Below are positions 33,545-42,198 of a stretch of DNA of 64,000 nucleotides, piece after piece. The first letter of the stretch is position 1. Each line of letters begins with the position of its first letter. The stretch is from Opitutia bacterium (GTDB lineage: Bacteria > Verrucomicrobiota > Verrucomicrobiia > Opitutales > Opitutaceae), in assembly GCA_947474365.1 (NCBI GenBank), contig CANJIU010000035.1:1-64000 (forward strand), given 5' to 3'. Made by a program: the position numbers and the translations under genes. The notes under the pieces were generated by a model that was given only the letters and a program-made list of their open reading frames with translations, was not told where the DNA came from and searched no databases.

Positions 33545-35618
33545 ATCTCGGCGTTCCGGCGCGAGTATCCTGCCGTTGATTCAACGTTGCTTCCCCCAGA
33601 GGTGGCGTTCGGTCGGCAGGCGTGGGCTGCTCCTTTGCGCGGCCGCCGTTGTCACGGCGGCCGGTGCCACCGACTGGCTCCGCGGCGACCGGTTCGTGAT
33701 CGGCGGCGACGGACGCGGAGCGCTCTCGGCCGGACTTTCGAACTATCCGCTTGGGGTCGCGTTTGTTCATGGGACCGCGGCAGAGGGCCGTTCGCCGGAC
33801 CTATTTGTCGCCGCGGGGAAATTCAGCCACGAACCGGGACTTTTCCTTTATCGCTGGGTCGCGACCGACGCCGCGGGGGCGCCGGTCTTTGGATCGCGAA
33901 TCAAGATCACGCATCCCGGCGACGACAAGGTTCCTCCGACCGGAACGATTTTTCAGAGCAGGGATGGAGCGGTCTACGGATATTGGCTGATTAACGGTGC
34001 GATGGTGCGGACGCGTTTTGATTCGGGCAAAAGGGCGTTCGAACCACTGCCGGGACGGGCGGTGAAGTTTGCAATGGCCGGAGGCGCGGTGAATCCCGAC
34101 AACCGCTCGCCGGGTCGCATTGCGGTGATGGAGAATTCCGACGGTTCGCTCGATGTGATGATGTCCGTGAGTGACGGCGCCGCGTTCCGGCCGCCGGGAC
34201 CGCCCGGTCATCGCGATCCGGGCTTTCAGCCGTTTGACGGCCGCGGGATCTGGCGCGGGGGCTGGCCGTATGTTTACCTGCGGGCGGCCCGGCTGGCGAG
34301 TGGCGCGGGTGAGACGGCGGCGGAGGGATTCAGGGACCTGCGCGACATTTCCGCCACCCGGCGAGAGGCGTTGCTCTCGCACGGTGGCTTGGCGGTTGTG
34401 AATCTCGGACCGGGACACGAGCGTGATGTCGTCACCGGTTCTCATTTCGGGAATTTCTACTATTACCATAATCGGAGCGCGAACGGCGTGGAACTGGCGC
34501 CCCAGGAACTCGTCCGTGATGAAACCGGCCGCGTGTTGCGGAGCCCCATCATCTCGGCGTCCCCGATCGCTTATGGCACCGGGTTGCTCGTGGGTGGAGA
34601 GGGAGCGTTGTACTACCTCGCGTTTCTCGGGTTTGATGCCGGTGGCCGGCCGCGGTACGCGGCTCCGGTGGATGTGTTGGAGGAAAAAGCTTTGCTCTAT
34701 GCGGGCACGCTCCCGGTGGTGAATGCGGTCGACTGGGACGGTGATGGTGCGACGGATTTGGTGATCGGAAATTCAGAGGGAAAGATTCTCTTTTTTCGCA
34801 ATCGCGGGACGACGACCGCGCCGGATTTCGCACGCGGGTCGGCCGTCACGGCCGGTGGGGAGCCGATTCACACGCAGCAAGGCTATGCGGGGATTCAAGG
34901 TCCCGGCGAGTCGCGTTGGGGTTACATCAGCCCGTGCGTCGCCGATTGGAACGGCGACGGCCTCCCGGACATTCTTTCGAGTGACGCCACGGCGCGCCAC
35001 TCGGTTTATCTGAACCGAGGCGTGAAGACCGCACCGCTGCTCGACGTGGCCCGGCCGCTGTACTGCGACGGGATCGATGTGCACGGTACGTGGCGGGTGC
35101 GCCCGGCCGCGGCAAAATGGGGCAACCGGATGGGGTACGTCGCATTGGACGACGATGATCAATTCCACCTGTATTGGCGAATCGATGACTTCAATTTGCG
35201 CGACGGCGGTAAATTGAAACTCGACGACGGTTCGGCCATCGGAGCGAACTTCCTCTCCGCTGGAGGGACAGGCCGTTCGAAGATTACGCTCGTCGACTGG
35301 GACGGCGATGGCGCGATCGACCTGATGGTAGGAACGCCGCGGCACGGTTCGGTGCCGGACCCGAAGACCGGCCTGCCGCAATCGAAGGGCCTGCCCGGAT
35401 CGGCGGTGCTCTGGTTGCGCAACACCGGCAGCAACGATGCGCCCGCGTTTGCGTTTCCCCGGTTGCTGCACGTGAACGGCCGGCCGGCGTATTTTGGACA
35501 GCACGAGTGTAGCGTGGCGGTGACGGAACTGGGCGGCGACGGTCTGAATCTCGTGGTGGGTGATGAGGAGGGGCGGGTGCATTTCTTCCGGAAGGCGGAG
35601 ATTTCATGGTCGCGATGA
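33531..35618 (+). CDS. secreted FG-GAP/VCBS-repeat protein
   Basis: A 695-residue exported protein paralogous to the one at 10845. A hydrophobic segment (about residues 33-48, LLLCAAAVVTAAGA) serves as signal peptide after a long basic N-terminus. Calcium-loop repeats are clear near residues 401 (DWDGDGATDL), 472 (DWNGDGLPDI) and 589 (DWDGDGAIDL). A GIQGPGESRWGY segment matches the paralogue. The ATG at 33531 overlaps the receptor gene by 14 bp; a TTG at 33522 is an alternative. No catalytic motif is seen; a ligand-binding role beside the receptor is inferred. Confidence 0.83.
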   Translation: MGAIESRRSGASILPLIQRCFPQRWRSVGRRGLLLCAAAVVTAAGATDWLRGDRFVIGGDGRGALSAGLSNYPLGVAFVHGTAAEGRSPDLFVAAGKFSHEPGLFLYRWVATDAAGAPVFGSRIKITHPGDDKVPPTGTIFQSRDGAVYGYWLINGAMVRTRFDSGKRAFEPLPGRAVKFAMAGGAVNPDNRSPGRIAVMENSDGSLDVMMSVSDGAAFRPPGPPGHRDPGFQPFDGRGIWRGGWPYVYLRAARLASGAGETAAEGFRDLRDISATRREALLSHGGLAVVNLGPGHERDVVTGSHFGNFYYYHNRSANGVELAPQELVRDETGRVLRSPIISASPIAYGTGLLVGGEGALYYLAFLGFDAGGRPRYAAPVDVLEEKALLYAGTLPVVNAVDWDGDGATDLVIGNSEGKILFFRNRGTTTAPDFARGSAVTAGGEPIHTQQGYAGIQGPGESRWGYISPCVADWNGDGLPDILSSDATARHSVYLNRGVKTAPLLDVARPLYCDGIDVHGTWRVRPAAAKWGNRMGYVALDDDDQFHLYWRIDDFNLRDGGKLKLDDGSAIGANFLSAGGTGRSKITLVDWDGDGAIDLMVGTPRHGSVPDPKTGLPQSKGLPGSAVLWLRNTGSNDAPAFAFPRLLHVNGRPAYFGQHECSVAVTELGGDGLNLVVGDEEGRVHFFRKAEISWSR

Positions 35619-35694
35619 TCAGAGCGTTTGAGAATCGCAGGGCGGCGAGCGCGGAGGGCATTCGGACGCAATCAACGCCGGAATATCGCAACGA

Positions 35695-37419
35695 ATGAAA
35701 CCACACGCCGTCCATCGGTTAGTCGTCGCGTTGGGATTACTAATTTTGGGTTCGTTGCCGGTGGTGTCCGGGGCGGAAGCGTTGGGGCACGACGTTGTCG
35801 TCTATGGCGGGACTTCCGGTGGGGTGATGGCCGCGGTGGCGGCTGCCCGGATGGGGCAACGGGTTGTCCTGATCGAGCCGGGGCGGCACCTTGGTGGGTT
35901 GACGAGCGGAGGTCTGGGCGCGACGGACATCGGGAAGAAGGAGTCGATTGGCGGTTTGGCGCGCGAATTCTACCGGCGGGTGAAAAGGCATTATGCCGAT
36001 CCCTCAGCGTGGACGTACGGTCGACCAGAGGAATTTCGGAGTCACCAGCACGACCCGAAGGAGGACATGATGTTTTACTTCGAGCCGCATGTGGCCGAAG
36101 GGATTTTCGATGATTTGGTGCGGGAGGCAAAAGTGGAGGTGGTGCGCGGCGAGCGGCTCGATTTGAAAGCCGGAGTCGTGAAGCGCGAGGTCGTGATTGC
36201 GGAGATCGTGATGGAATCGGGCCGGCGTTTCCCGGGCCGCATTTTCATCGACGCGACCTACGAGGGAGATCTGATGGCCAAGGCGGGTGTGCGATATCTC
36301 ACGGGGCGGGAGGACAACACGGCGTTTGGCGAGACGCACAATGGCAACCAACCGTACCTGCTTCGTCGGGGGAAGTCGGTCCCGTCGGCGCACGATTTCC
36401 GGCGCGCCGTCGATCCCTACGTGCGGCCCGGCGATCCGGCGAGCGGGCTGATCGCAGGCGTCCAACCGGGAGGGGCGGGCGTGCAGGGACGCGGCGACAA
36501 GCGGGTGCAGGCGTATTGTTATCGGCTTTGCCTCACCAACGTGCCGGAGAACCGCGTGCCGTTTTCACGACCTGCCGACTACGACCCGGCGAACTACGAG
36601 TTGGTGGCGCGCTACCTCAACAGCGAGCGCATGCTGCCGGAGTTTCCGAATGGCGGCGAGATTGAGCATCCGGTCCTCGGCAACAATCTCACGGGTGCAG
36701 TGCCCGTCGTGATGATGCCGAATCGGAAGAGCGATTCGAACAACAAGGATCCCGTGGGCTTCAATCTTGTCGCCGGGAGCTACGATTACCCCGAAGGCGA
36801 CTACGCCACCCGAGACCGAATTATCCGCGCGCATGTGAGCTGGCAGCAGGGACTGATCTGGTTCATCGCCACGGATCCGCGCGTGCCGGAGAAATTCCGC
36901 GCTCCCATGCGGGAGTGGGGCTACGCGAAGGACGAGTTTCGCGACACAGGCCACTGGCCGCACCAACTCTACATCCGCGAGGCGCGCCGGATGCTTGGGA
37001 CCTTGGTGATGACCCAGCGGCATTGCGACGGCACGTTGACGGTGCCCGACCCGATCGGCATGGGCGGCTATGCGATGGATTCGCACAACGTCCGGCGTTA
37101 CATCGACGAAAACGGGCATGTGCGCACCGAAGGGACGATCGGTCTCGGGGTGCGCCAGGCGTACCCGATTGGCTATGACACCATCACCCCGCGCCGGGAG
37201 CACTGCACGAATTTGCTGGTGCCGGTATGTCTCTCGGCGACGCACGTTGCGTATGGTTCCATTCGGATGGAGCCGGTGTTCATGATGCTCGGACACTCCG
37301 CCGGTGTCGCGGCGGCGCAGGCGGCCGAGCAGCGTGTCGCCGTGCAGGAAATCGACCGAGCGCGTTTGCGCGCACGGCTGGAGCAAGATGGCCAGGCTCT
37401 GGCCCGCGGCGCGCGATGA
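35695..37419 (+). CDS. secreted FAD-dependent oxidoreductase
   Basis: A 574-residue flavoprotein of the FAD_oxidored type (Pfam PF12831-like). Residues 1-27 are a signal peptide, so it acts outside the cytoplasm. The dinucleotide-binding segment is VVVYGGTSGGVMAAVAAARM (about 34-53), followed by LIEPGRHLGGLTSGGL. Proteins of this kind in planctomycetes and verrucomicrobia are common in polysaccharide loci and are sometimes annotated as xanthan-lyase-like, but the substrate is unknown. Its stop overlaps the SGNH hydrolase start by 4 bp (ATGA). Export of a flavoprotein without a twin-arginine motif is notable but recurrent in this family. Confidence 0.8.
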   Translation: MKPHAVHRLVVALGLLILGSLPVVSGAEALGHDVVVYGGTSGGVMAAVAAARMGQRVVLIEPGRHLGGLTSGGLGATDIGKKESIGGLAREFYRRVKRHYADPSAWTYGRPEEFRSHQHDPKEDMMFYFEPHVAEGIFDDLVREAKVEVVRGERLDLKAGVVKREVVIAEIVMESGRRFPGRIFIDATYEGDLMAKAGVRYLTGREDNTAFGETHNGNQPYLLRRGKSVPSAHDFRRAVDPYVRPGDPASGLIAGVQPGGAGVQGRGDKRVQAYCYRLCLTNVPENRVPFSRPADYDPANYELVARYLNSERMLPEFPNGGEIEHPVLGNNLTGAVPVVMMPNRKSDSNNKDPVGFNLVAGSYDYPEGDYATRDRIIRAHVSWQQGLIWFIATDPRVPEKFRAPMREWGYAKDEFRDTGHWPHQLYIREARRMLGTLVMTQRHCDGTLTVPDPIGMGGYAMDSHNVRRYIDENGHVRTEGTIGLGVRQAYPIGYDTITPRREHCTNLLVPVCLSATHVAYGSIRMEPVFMMLGHSAGVAAAQAAEQRVAVQEIDRARLRARLEQDGQALARGAR

Positions 37420-38117
37420 ATTTATCCATGAAGAAGCGACTCGTCATCCTCGGAACCGGAACTTTCCTGGCGCTCGTGCCATTCTTGCTGGCGGCGGAGG
37501 CGCCGAAGGCAAAGGCACCCAACCCCACGCTGGCCCCAATCGTGGATCAACCGGGGTTGCCGCGGGTGCTGCTCATCGGTGATTCCATTTCGATGGGCTA
37601 CACGCTGCCCGTGCGCGCGGCGCTCGCGGGCAAGGCCAACGTTCATCGTCCGCCCACGAATTGCAGTTCCACGGGCCACGGCCTCTCGCAGATCGAAAAG
37701 TGGCTTGGCTCCGGCAAGTGGGACGTGGTCCATTTCAATTTCGGACTGCACGACGCCAAGCTTCCGCCCGAGGGAGTGCGGCACGCGCCGCCCGACGTTT
37801 ACGAAAAAAATCTCCGGCAACTCGTGCAGCGGTTGAAGGCCACCGGCGCAAAACTCATCTGGGCGACAACCACGCCGGTGCCCAACGGTGGCGTTCTCAG
37901 CCCGGAGCGGCGCTTTGGCAGCGTCGAACAGTACAACGCGATTGCCAGGAAGGTGATGGTGGAAAACGGAGTCGCAATCGACGATCTCAACGCCGTCATC
38001 GCTCCGCACGTCGGTCGGCTGCAAAATCCCAACGATGTCCATTTCAACGCCGAAGGTTCCGCGATCCTGGCAAAGCAGGTTGCGGCCAGCGTGAGCGAGC
38101 AGCTCGCACGTCGCTGA
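37416..38117 (+). CDS. secreted SGNH/GDSL-type hydrolase
   Basis: A 233-residue exported esterase of the SGNH superfamily. Residues 1-27 are the signal peptide (starting MNLSMKKR; MKKR at 37428 is an alternative start). Block I is LLIGDSISMGY with the nucleophilic Ser, block III appears as FNFGLHD, and block V is the Asp/His pair in NPNDVHFNAEG. It probably removes acyl groups from carbohydrate. It is coupled to the FAD enzyme gene by a 4-bp overlap. Confidence 0.86.
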   Translation: MNLSMKKRLVILGTGTFLALVPFLLAAEAPKAKAPNPTLAPIVDQPGLPRVLLIGDSISMGYTLPVRAALAGKANVHRPPTNCSSTGHGLSQIEKWLGSGKWDVVHFNFGLHDAKLPPEGVRHAPPDVYEKNLRQLVQRLKATGAKLIWATTTPVPNGGVLSPERRFGSVEQYNAIARKVMVENGVAIDDLNAVIAPHVGRLQNPNDVHFNAEGSAILAKQVAASVSEQLARR

Positions 38118-38288
38118 GCTCGCGGAGCGATTAATCCTTTCCGGCGGTTAGCTTTCGAATTGGCAAGAGAGGTCGGCGGCACGCGGCTTCGACGTTGGAG
38201 TTGTCAGCAAGCCAGGACCGTGACTCGATTTCCGTTTATCAACCGTTCGTTCGAAACTCCCGCCCGTTACCGCCAGCTTCGCACCCTT

Positions 38289-40217
38289 ATGCGTTCCATC
38301 CGTCGCGCTTTTTCCGCTGTCGCCGCAATCGCGGCCTTCGCCGCTGCTCTCGCCGCGGAGCAAGTCCGGCCCAACATCCTCTGGCTTTCCAGCGAGGATC
38401 ACGGCCCGCATATGGGGTGTTATGGCGACACCTATGCGACCACACCGAACATGGACCGGCTGGCCGCGAAATCGCTGCGCTACACCCACGCGTGGGCGGC
38501 CGCGCCCGTCTGCGCACCGACGCGGACGACGATCATTTCGGGCATTTTCGCCCCGTCGTCAGGTGGTGATCACATGCGCAGCCTGGTCGCGTACCCGTCC
38601 GGTTTGAAGATGTTCCCGCAGTTGCTGAGCGAGTCGGGTTATTACTGCACGAACAACTCCAAGGAGGACTACAACCTCGCGAAGCCAGGCCAGGTTTGGG
38701 ATGTCTCGTCGGCCCAGGGGCACTGGAAGAACCGTCCGGCGGGCAAGCCGTTTTTCGCCGTCTTCAATTCCACCAAGAGCCACGAGAGCCAGACCGTGAA
38801 GCCCGGCCCCGCGGCGAAGCCGATCCACGATCCGGCAAAGGCCCGGGTGCCGGCCTACCATCCGGATACTCCCGAGGTCCGGCGCGATTGGGCCTTTTAC
38901 TACGACAGCGTGACCGCGGCTGATGCGGATGCCGGTGCTTTGCTGAAGCAGCTTGAGGCTGAAGGCCTGGCGGACGACACGATTGTCTTCTACTGGGCGG
39001 ACCACGGTTCGGGCATGCCGCGCAGCAAGCGCTGGCCGTCCAACTCGGGGCTGCACGTCCCGCTGCTCGTGCACATACCGGAAAAATTCAAGGACCTGCG
39101 TCCGGCAGACTATCAGGCGGGAGGCACGACGGACCGCCTGGTCAGCTTCGTTGATTTTGCCCCGACGATGTGCAGCCTGGCCGGGATCAAGCCGCCCGCG
39201 TGGATGCAGGGGCATGCGTTTCTGGGCAGATTCATCGCGCCGCCACAACCCTATGTCTACGGCTTTCGCGGCCGGATGGACGAGCGCTACGATCTCGTGC
39301 GCAGCGTGACAGACGGTCGCTACGTCTATCTGCGCAACTACCTGCCGCATCTGTCGCAAGGGCAGCATGTCTCGACGCAGTTCAAGACGCCGACCACGGC
39401 GGTGTGGAAGAAACTCTACGACGAGGGCAAGGCCAACGCGGCACAGAGCATCTTCTGGCAGACGCCCAAGGCTCCCGAGGAACTCTACGATCTGCAGAAC
39501 GATCGCGATGAGGTGAAGAATCTCGCGGCGTCGCCCGCGCACCGGGAGATCCTCGGAAAATTGCGCGCCGCCGAACAGGCGTTGGTGCGGCGCACGCGGG
39601 ATCTCGGTTTCGTGCCGGAAGGGGAGCGGCTGACGCGCTCGCAGGGGTCCACGCCGTATGACTTTGGCCATGACGACTCGAAATATCCGTTGGAGCGGGT
39701 CTTCGCCGCGGCCGAACTCGCCTCGGGTTTGAAGATGGATGCGGTGCCAGCGCTGAAGAAACTGCTCACCGATAGCGACAGCTCCGTGCGCTATTGGGGG
39801 GCCATCGGACTTCAGATGCGGGGGGCGGCGACAGTGGCGGGCGCCCGGGGCGAACTGACCGCGGCGTTGAAAGACAGCTCGCCCTACGTGCGCATCGTGG
39901 CGGCGGAGTCGTTGGGGCATTTCGGTACCGATGCGGAACTCAAGACGGTCCTCCCGATGCTGACCGGAATGGCCGATTGGAGCAAAAACGATACATTCGT
40001 CGTGATGGCCGCGTTGCACGCTATCGAGGCGTTGGGCCCGAAGGCGGCGTCGATCAAGGGCGCCCTTCTCGCACTGCCCCGCGAGGGCCCGGTGCCGGAC
40101 GCCCGCTATGCATCGTACGTGCCCCGGCTGTTGAACAACCTGACCGGTGCGGCAGACGCCCCCGACGCGGACGAAGCTCCTGCCAAGGCCAGGCGTAAGA
40201 AGAAAAGCGGAGAGTGA
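38289..40217 (+). CDS. sulfatase with C-terminal HEAT-like repeats
   Basis: A 642-residue exported sulfatase. Signal peptide residues 1-23. The first metal-binding pair is E-D rather than D-D (WLSSEDHGPHMG), as in heparan N-sulfatase-like S1_8 enzymes. The formylglycine site is C75-A-P-T-R79. YWADHGSGMPRSKRW carries the second metal site. Residues about 470-620 hold HEAT-like repeats (ALKKLLTDSDSSVRYWGAIG; ALKDSSPYVRIVAAESLGHF) that may bind a partner or ligand, and the C-terminus is Lys-rich (KARRKKKSGE). The start at 38289 is used because it gives a signal peptide; the upstream 43 codons of the frame are not conserved-looking. Confidence 0.9.
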   Translation: MRSIRRAFSAVAAIAAFAAALAAEQVRPNILWLSSEDHGPHMGCYGDTYATTPNMDRLAAKSLRYTHAWAAAPVCAPTRTTIISGIFAPSSGGDHMRSLVAYPSGLKMFPQLLSESGYYCTNNSKEDYNLAKPGQVWDVSSAQGHWKNRPAGKPFFAVFNSTKSHESQTVKPGPAAKPIHDPAKARVPAYHPDTPEVRRDWAFYYDSVTAADADAGALLKQLEAEGLADDTIVFYWADHGSGMPRSKRWPSNSGLHVPLLVHIPEKFKDLRPADYQAGGTTDRLVSFVDFAPTMCSLAGIKPPAWMQGHAFLGRFIAPPQPYVYGFRGRMDERYDLVRSVTDGRYVYLRNYLPHLSQGQHVSTQFKTPTTAVWKKLYDEGKANAAQSIFWQTPKAPEELYDLQNDRDEVKNLAASPAHREILGKLRAAEQALVRRTRDLGFVPEGERLTRSQGSTPYDFGHDDSKYPLERVFAAAELASGLKMDAVPALKKLLTDSDSSVRYWGAIGLQMRGAATVAGARGELTAALKDSSPYVRIVAAESLGHFGTDAELKTVLPMLTGMADWSKNDTFVVMAALHAIEALGPKAASIKGALLALPREGPVPDARYASYVPRLLNNLTGAADAPDADEAPAKARRKKKSGE

Positions 40218-40339
40218 CGGCCTGACCGGGGGGGCTTCCCCTCACGAACAGATTGGGAAAGAATCTTTGCATGGTTCCGGGCGGGTGAAGTGTCTAGTGC
40301 TGGGGTGGCTTGTCCGACGCGCCGCCCGTCCGTTCATCG

Positions 40340-40879
40340 ATGCCGCCCCCTGATTCCGAACTTTTCCGTTGGTTTGCCGAGGAGGTGCAGCCGCACGAAG
40401 CAGCGCTGCGCTCGTGGCTGGCGGGACGTTTTCCGGGGCTGAAGGACGCGGATGATGTGGTGCAGGAGTCGTACGCGCGGTTGCTGCGGGTGAGGGAGAC
40501 CGGTTCGATTGCCTGCCCTCGGGCCTTCCTTTTTGTCACGGCCCGGAATCTCTCCCTCAATCACCTCCGGCATCAGCGCCACGAGCAGCCGGAGGGTGGG
40601 GCGCAGATCGATCCGGCGAGTGTCCTGGACGAAAGCGCGCCGATTCCCGACTCGATCGCGAGCGCCGAGGATTTGCGGTTGCTGATTCGGGCGATCGAGG
40701 CGCTGCCCGGGCGTTGCCGCCAGATCGTCACGCTGCGAAAAATTTACGGCCTTTCCCAAAAGGAAGTCGCGGAGCAACTCGGCATCTCGGAGCACACGGT
40801 CGAGTCCCAGGGCAGCATCGGGCTGCACAAGTGCATCGATTATTTTCGCCGTCACGGCTACGGGCGGGGGCAGAGCTGA
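40340..40879 (+). CDS. ECF RNA polymerase sigma factor (FecI-like)
   Basis: A 179-residue sigma-70 family factor. Region 2 covers about residues 20-90 (DADDVVQESYARLL; PRAFLFVTARNLSLNHLR) and region 4 about 115-170 (LPGRCRQIVTLRKIYGLSQKEVAEQLGISEHTVES). The start is the ATG at 40340; an in-frame TTG at 40310 is less likely. With the FecR gene and STN-domain receptor downstream it forms a surface-signalling triad: ligand-loaded receptor signals through FecR to release the factor. Likely targets are the receptor and the sulfatase genes that follow, though no promoter motif could be confirmed. Confidence 0.92.
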   Translation: MPPPDSELFRWFAEEVQPHEAALRSWLAGRFPGLKDADDVVQESYARLLRVRETGSIACPRAFLFVTARNLSLNHLRHQRHEQPEGGAQIDPASVLDESAPIPDSIASAEDLRLLIRAIEALPGRCRQIVTLRKIYGLSQKEVAEQLGISEHTVESQGSIGLHKCIDYFRRHGYGRGQS

Positions 40880-40922
40880 TGAACGCAGTGACTCATTTCC
40901 GTACTGACTACACGCGACCAAG

Positions 40923-40972
40923 TGTAGCTGGGGTCCGTGACCCCGGAACCGGCCTCGGCGAGGCCGGCTACA
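40923..40972. repeat. cruciform-like REP element between sigma and FecR genes
   Basis: Two hairpins lie in tandem: GGGGTC/GACCCC (40930-40944, loop CGT) and CCGGCCTC/GAGGCCGG (40949-40967, loop GGC). Both are enclosed by TGTAGC (40923-40928) and GCTACA (40967-40972). The layout is typical of repetitive extragenic palindromes and could act as an mRNA stabiliser or attenuator between the two genes. Confidence 0.7.
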
Positions 40973-41006
40973 AGGAGTTTGGAGACAATCCCCGGGCGGC
41001 TTACTC

Positions 41007-42119
41007 ATGAAATCTCAGTCGCACTCTTCCGACGAGTTGGACCCCGCCAGCCTCGCCGCGGCGGAGTGGGTGCTGCGCCACGACCGTGGGCTGACCGCCG
41101 CGGAGCAAGACGCGTTTTCGCAGTGGCTCGCCGCTGATCCGCGGCATCGGACCGCGTGGGCCGAGCACCGCTGGGGCTGGGACGAACTAGACCGGCTGGT
41201 GGGTTTGCAGTCATCCCTGCACGCGCTGCCCAATCCGGATCTGCTCGCACCCAGGAAGTCGCGCCGACTCGACATTTTTTCGAATCCACGCCTCACCGCG
41301 CTTTCGCTCGTCGCTGCTGGCGTCATGTTGGGGCTTCTTCTCTGGGAGCGGCCCCTCGTCTCGCCGACGCCAGGCGATAGCACGTGGTCGGAGTCCCGTA
41401 CCCCGCATTCCCTCGCCCTCATTGAACAACGCGAGCTCGCCGACGGCTCGGTCGTGGAGTTGAACCGCGGCGCGGTGGTGACGGAGCACTTCACGCCCGC
41501 CGAGCGCCGCGTACGGCTGAAGCAGGGCGAGGCTCACTTCAAGGTGGCGAAGAACCCGACGCGCCCATTTGTGGTCGAGGTCGCCGGTGTTGCGATCCGT
41601 GCGGTCGGCACGGCCTTCAACGTGCGGTTGGATTCAGCGGCAGTTGAAGTCTTGGTGACAGAGGGAAAAGTGGGAGTGGAGAAATGGAGCGGCAACGCCC
41701 CCGTCGCCGGGCACGATGCAGCCAACGCGACGGTGGCGTCGCGTCCCCCGTCGGAGTCCGATGTCTTTCTGTCGGCCGGCCAAAACGCCGTGCTCTCGCT
41801 GGCGCCGGCTGCGCCACCGCCAATCGTGGCGACACTGAGTAGCGCCGAAATCGAGGCCCGTTTGGCGTGGCAGCCCCGGCTGCTCGATTTCACAAACGCG
41901 CCCCTCGGCGAGATCGTCACGGAGTTCAACCGTCGCAATCATGTCCAACTCACGCTGGGCGATGTCAGCCTTGGTCGCCTGCGACTGAGCGCCACCTTCC
42001 GTTCGGACAATGTCGAGGGCTTTGTCCGCCTGATGGTATCCGATTTTGGAATGCGGGCAGAACGGCGCGGAGACACGGAGATTGTTCTGTCGGGCGTGTC
42101 GGCGGCAAAGCCCAACTAG
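41007..42119 (+). CDS. FecR-family anti-sigma factor
   Basis: A 370-residue inner-membrane regulator. The cytoplasmic N-terminus (residues 12-70) has the DUF4880-like pattern AAEWVLRHDRGLTAAEQDAF and FSQWLAADPRHRTAW. One membrane helix follows near 95-111. The periplasmic FecR domain is about 140-230 (RVRLKQGEAHFKVAKN; AVGTAFNVRL). A C-terminal STN/secretin-like segment (about 285-360, LDFTNAPLGEIVTEFNRRN) would contact the receptor. It lies 127 bp after the sigma gene, separated by a REP-like element. Confidence 0.9.
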   Translation: MKSQSHSSDELDPASLAAAEWVLRHDRGLTAAEQDAFSQWLAADPRHRTAWAEHRWGWDELDRLVGLQSSLHALPNPDLLAPRKSRRLDIFSNPRLTALSLVAAGVMLGLLLWERPLVSPTPGDSTWSESRTPHSLALIEQRELADGSVVELNRGAVVTEHFTPAERRVRLKQGEAHFKVAKNPTRPFVVEVAGVAIRAVGTAFNVRLDSAAVEVLVTEGKVGVEKWSGNAPVAGHDAANATVASRPPSESDVFLSAGQNAVLSLAPAAPPPIVATLSSAEIEARLAWQPRLLDFTNAPLGEIVTEFNRRNHVQLTLGDVSLGRLRLSATFRSDNVEGFVRLMVSDFGMRAERRGDTEIVLSGVSAAKPN

Positions 42120-42141
42120 TTTTTTCGCCGCGGCGAAAAAA
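42120..42141. promoter_or_regulatory. 22-bp perfect palindrome after FecR stop
   Basis: The arms TTTTTTCGCCG (42120-42130) and CGGCGAAAAAA (42131-42141) form a perfect 22-bp palindrome that begins one base after the TAG stop of the FecR gene and ends 57 bp before the proposed TonB receptor start. The T-run precedes the stem, the reverse of an intrinsic terminator, so an operator or an mRNA hairpin is more likely. Confidence 0.5.
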
Positions 42142-42198
42142 CTTTTCCCGGAAATCTTCGTTCCGGGTTTCGTATCGTCAGCAGCCCCATTCCCCCTC

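Noticed and set aside
42120-42141. Palindrome as an intrinsic terminator of the FecR gene
   Set aside because: The T-run precedes and the A-run follows the stem on both strands, so it lacks the terminal U-tract of a terminator.
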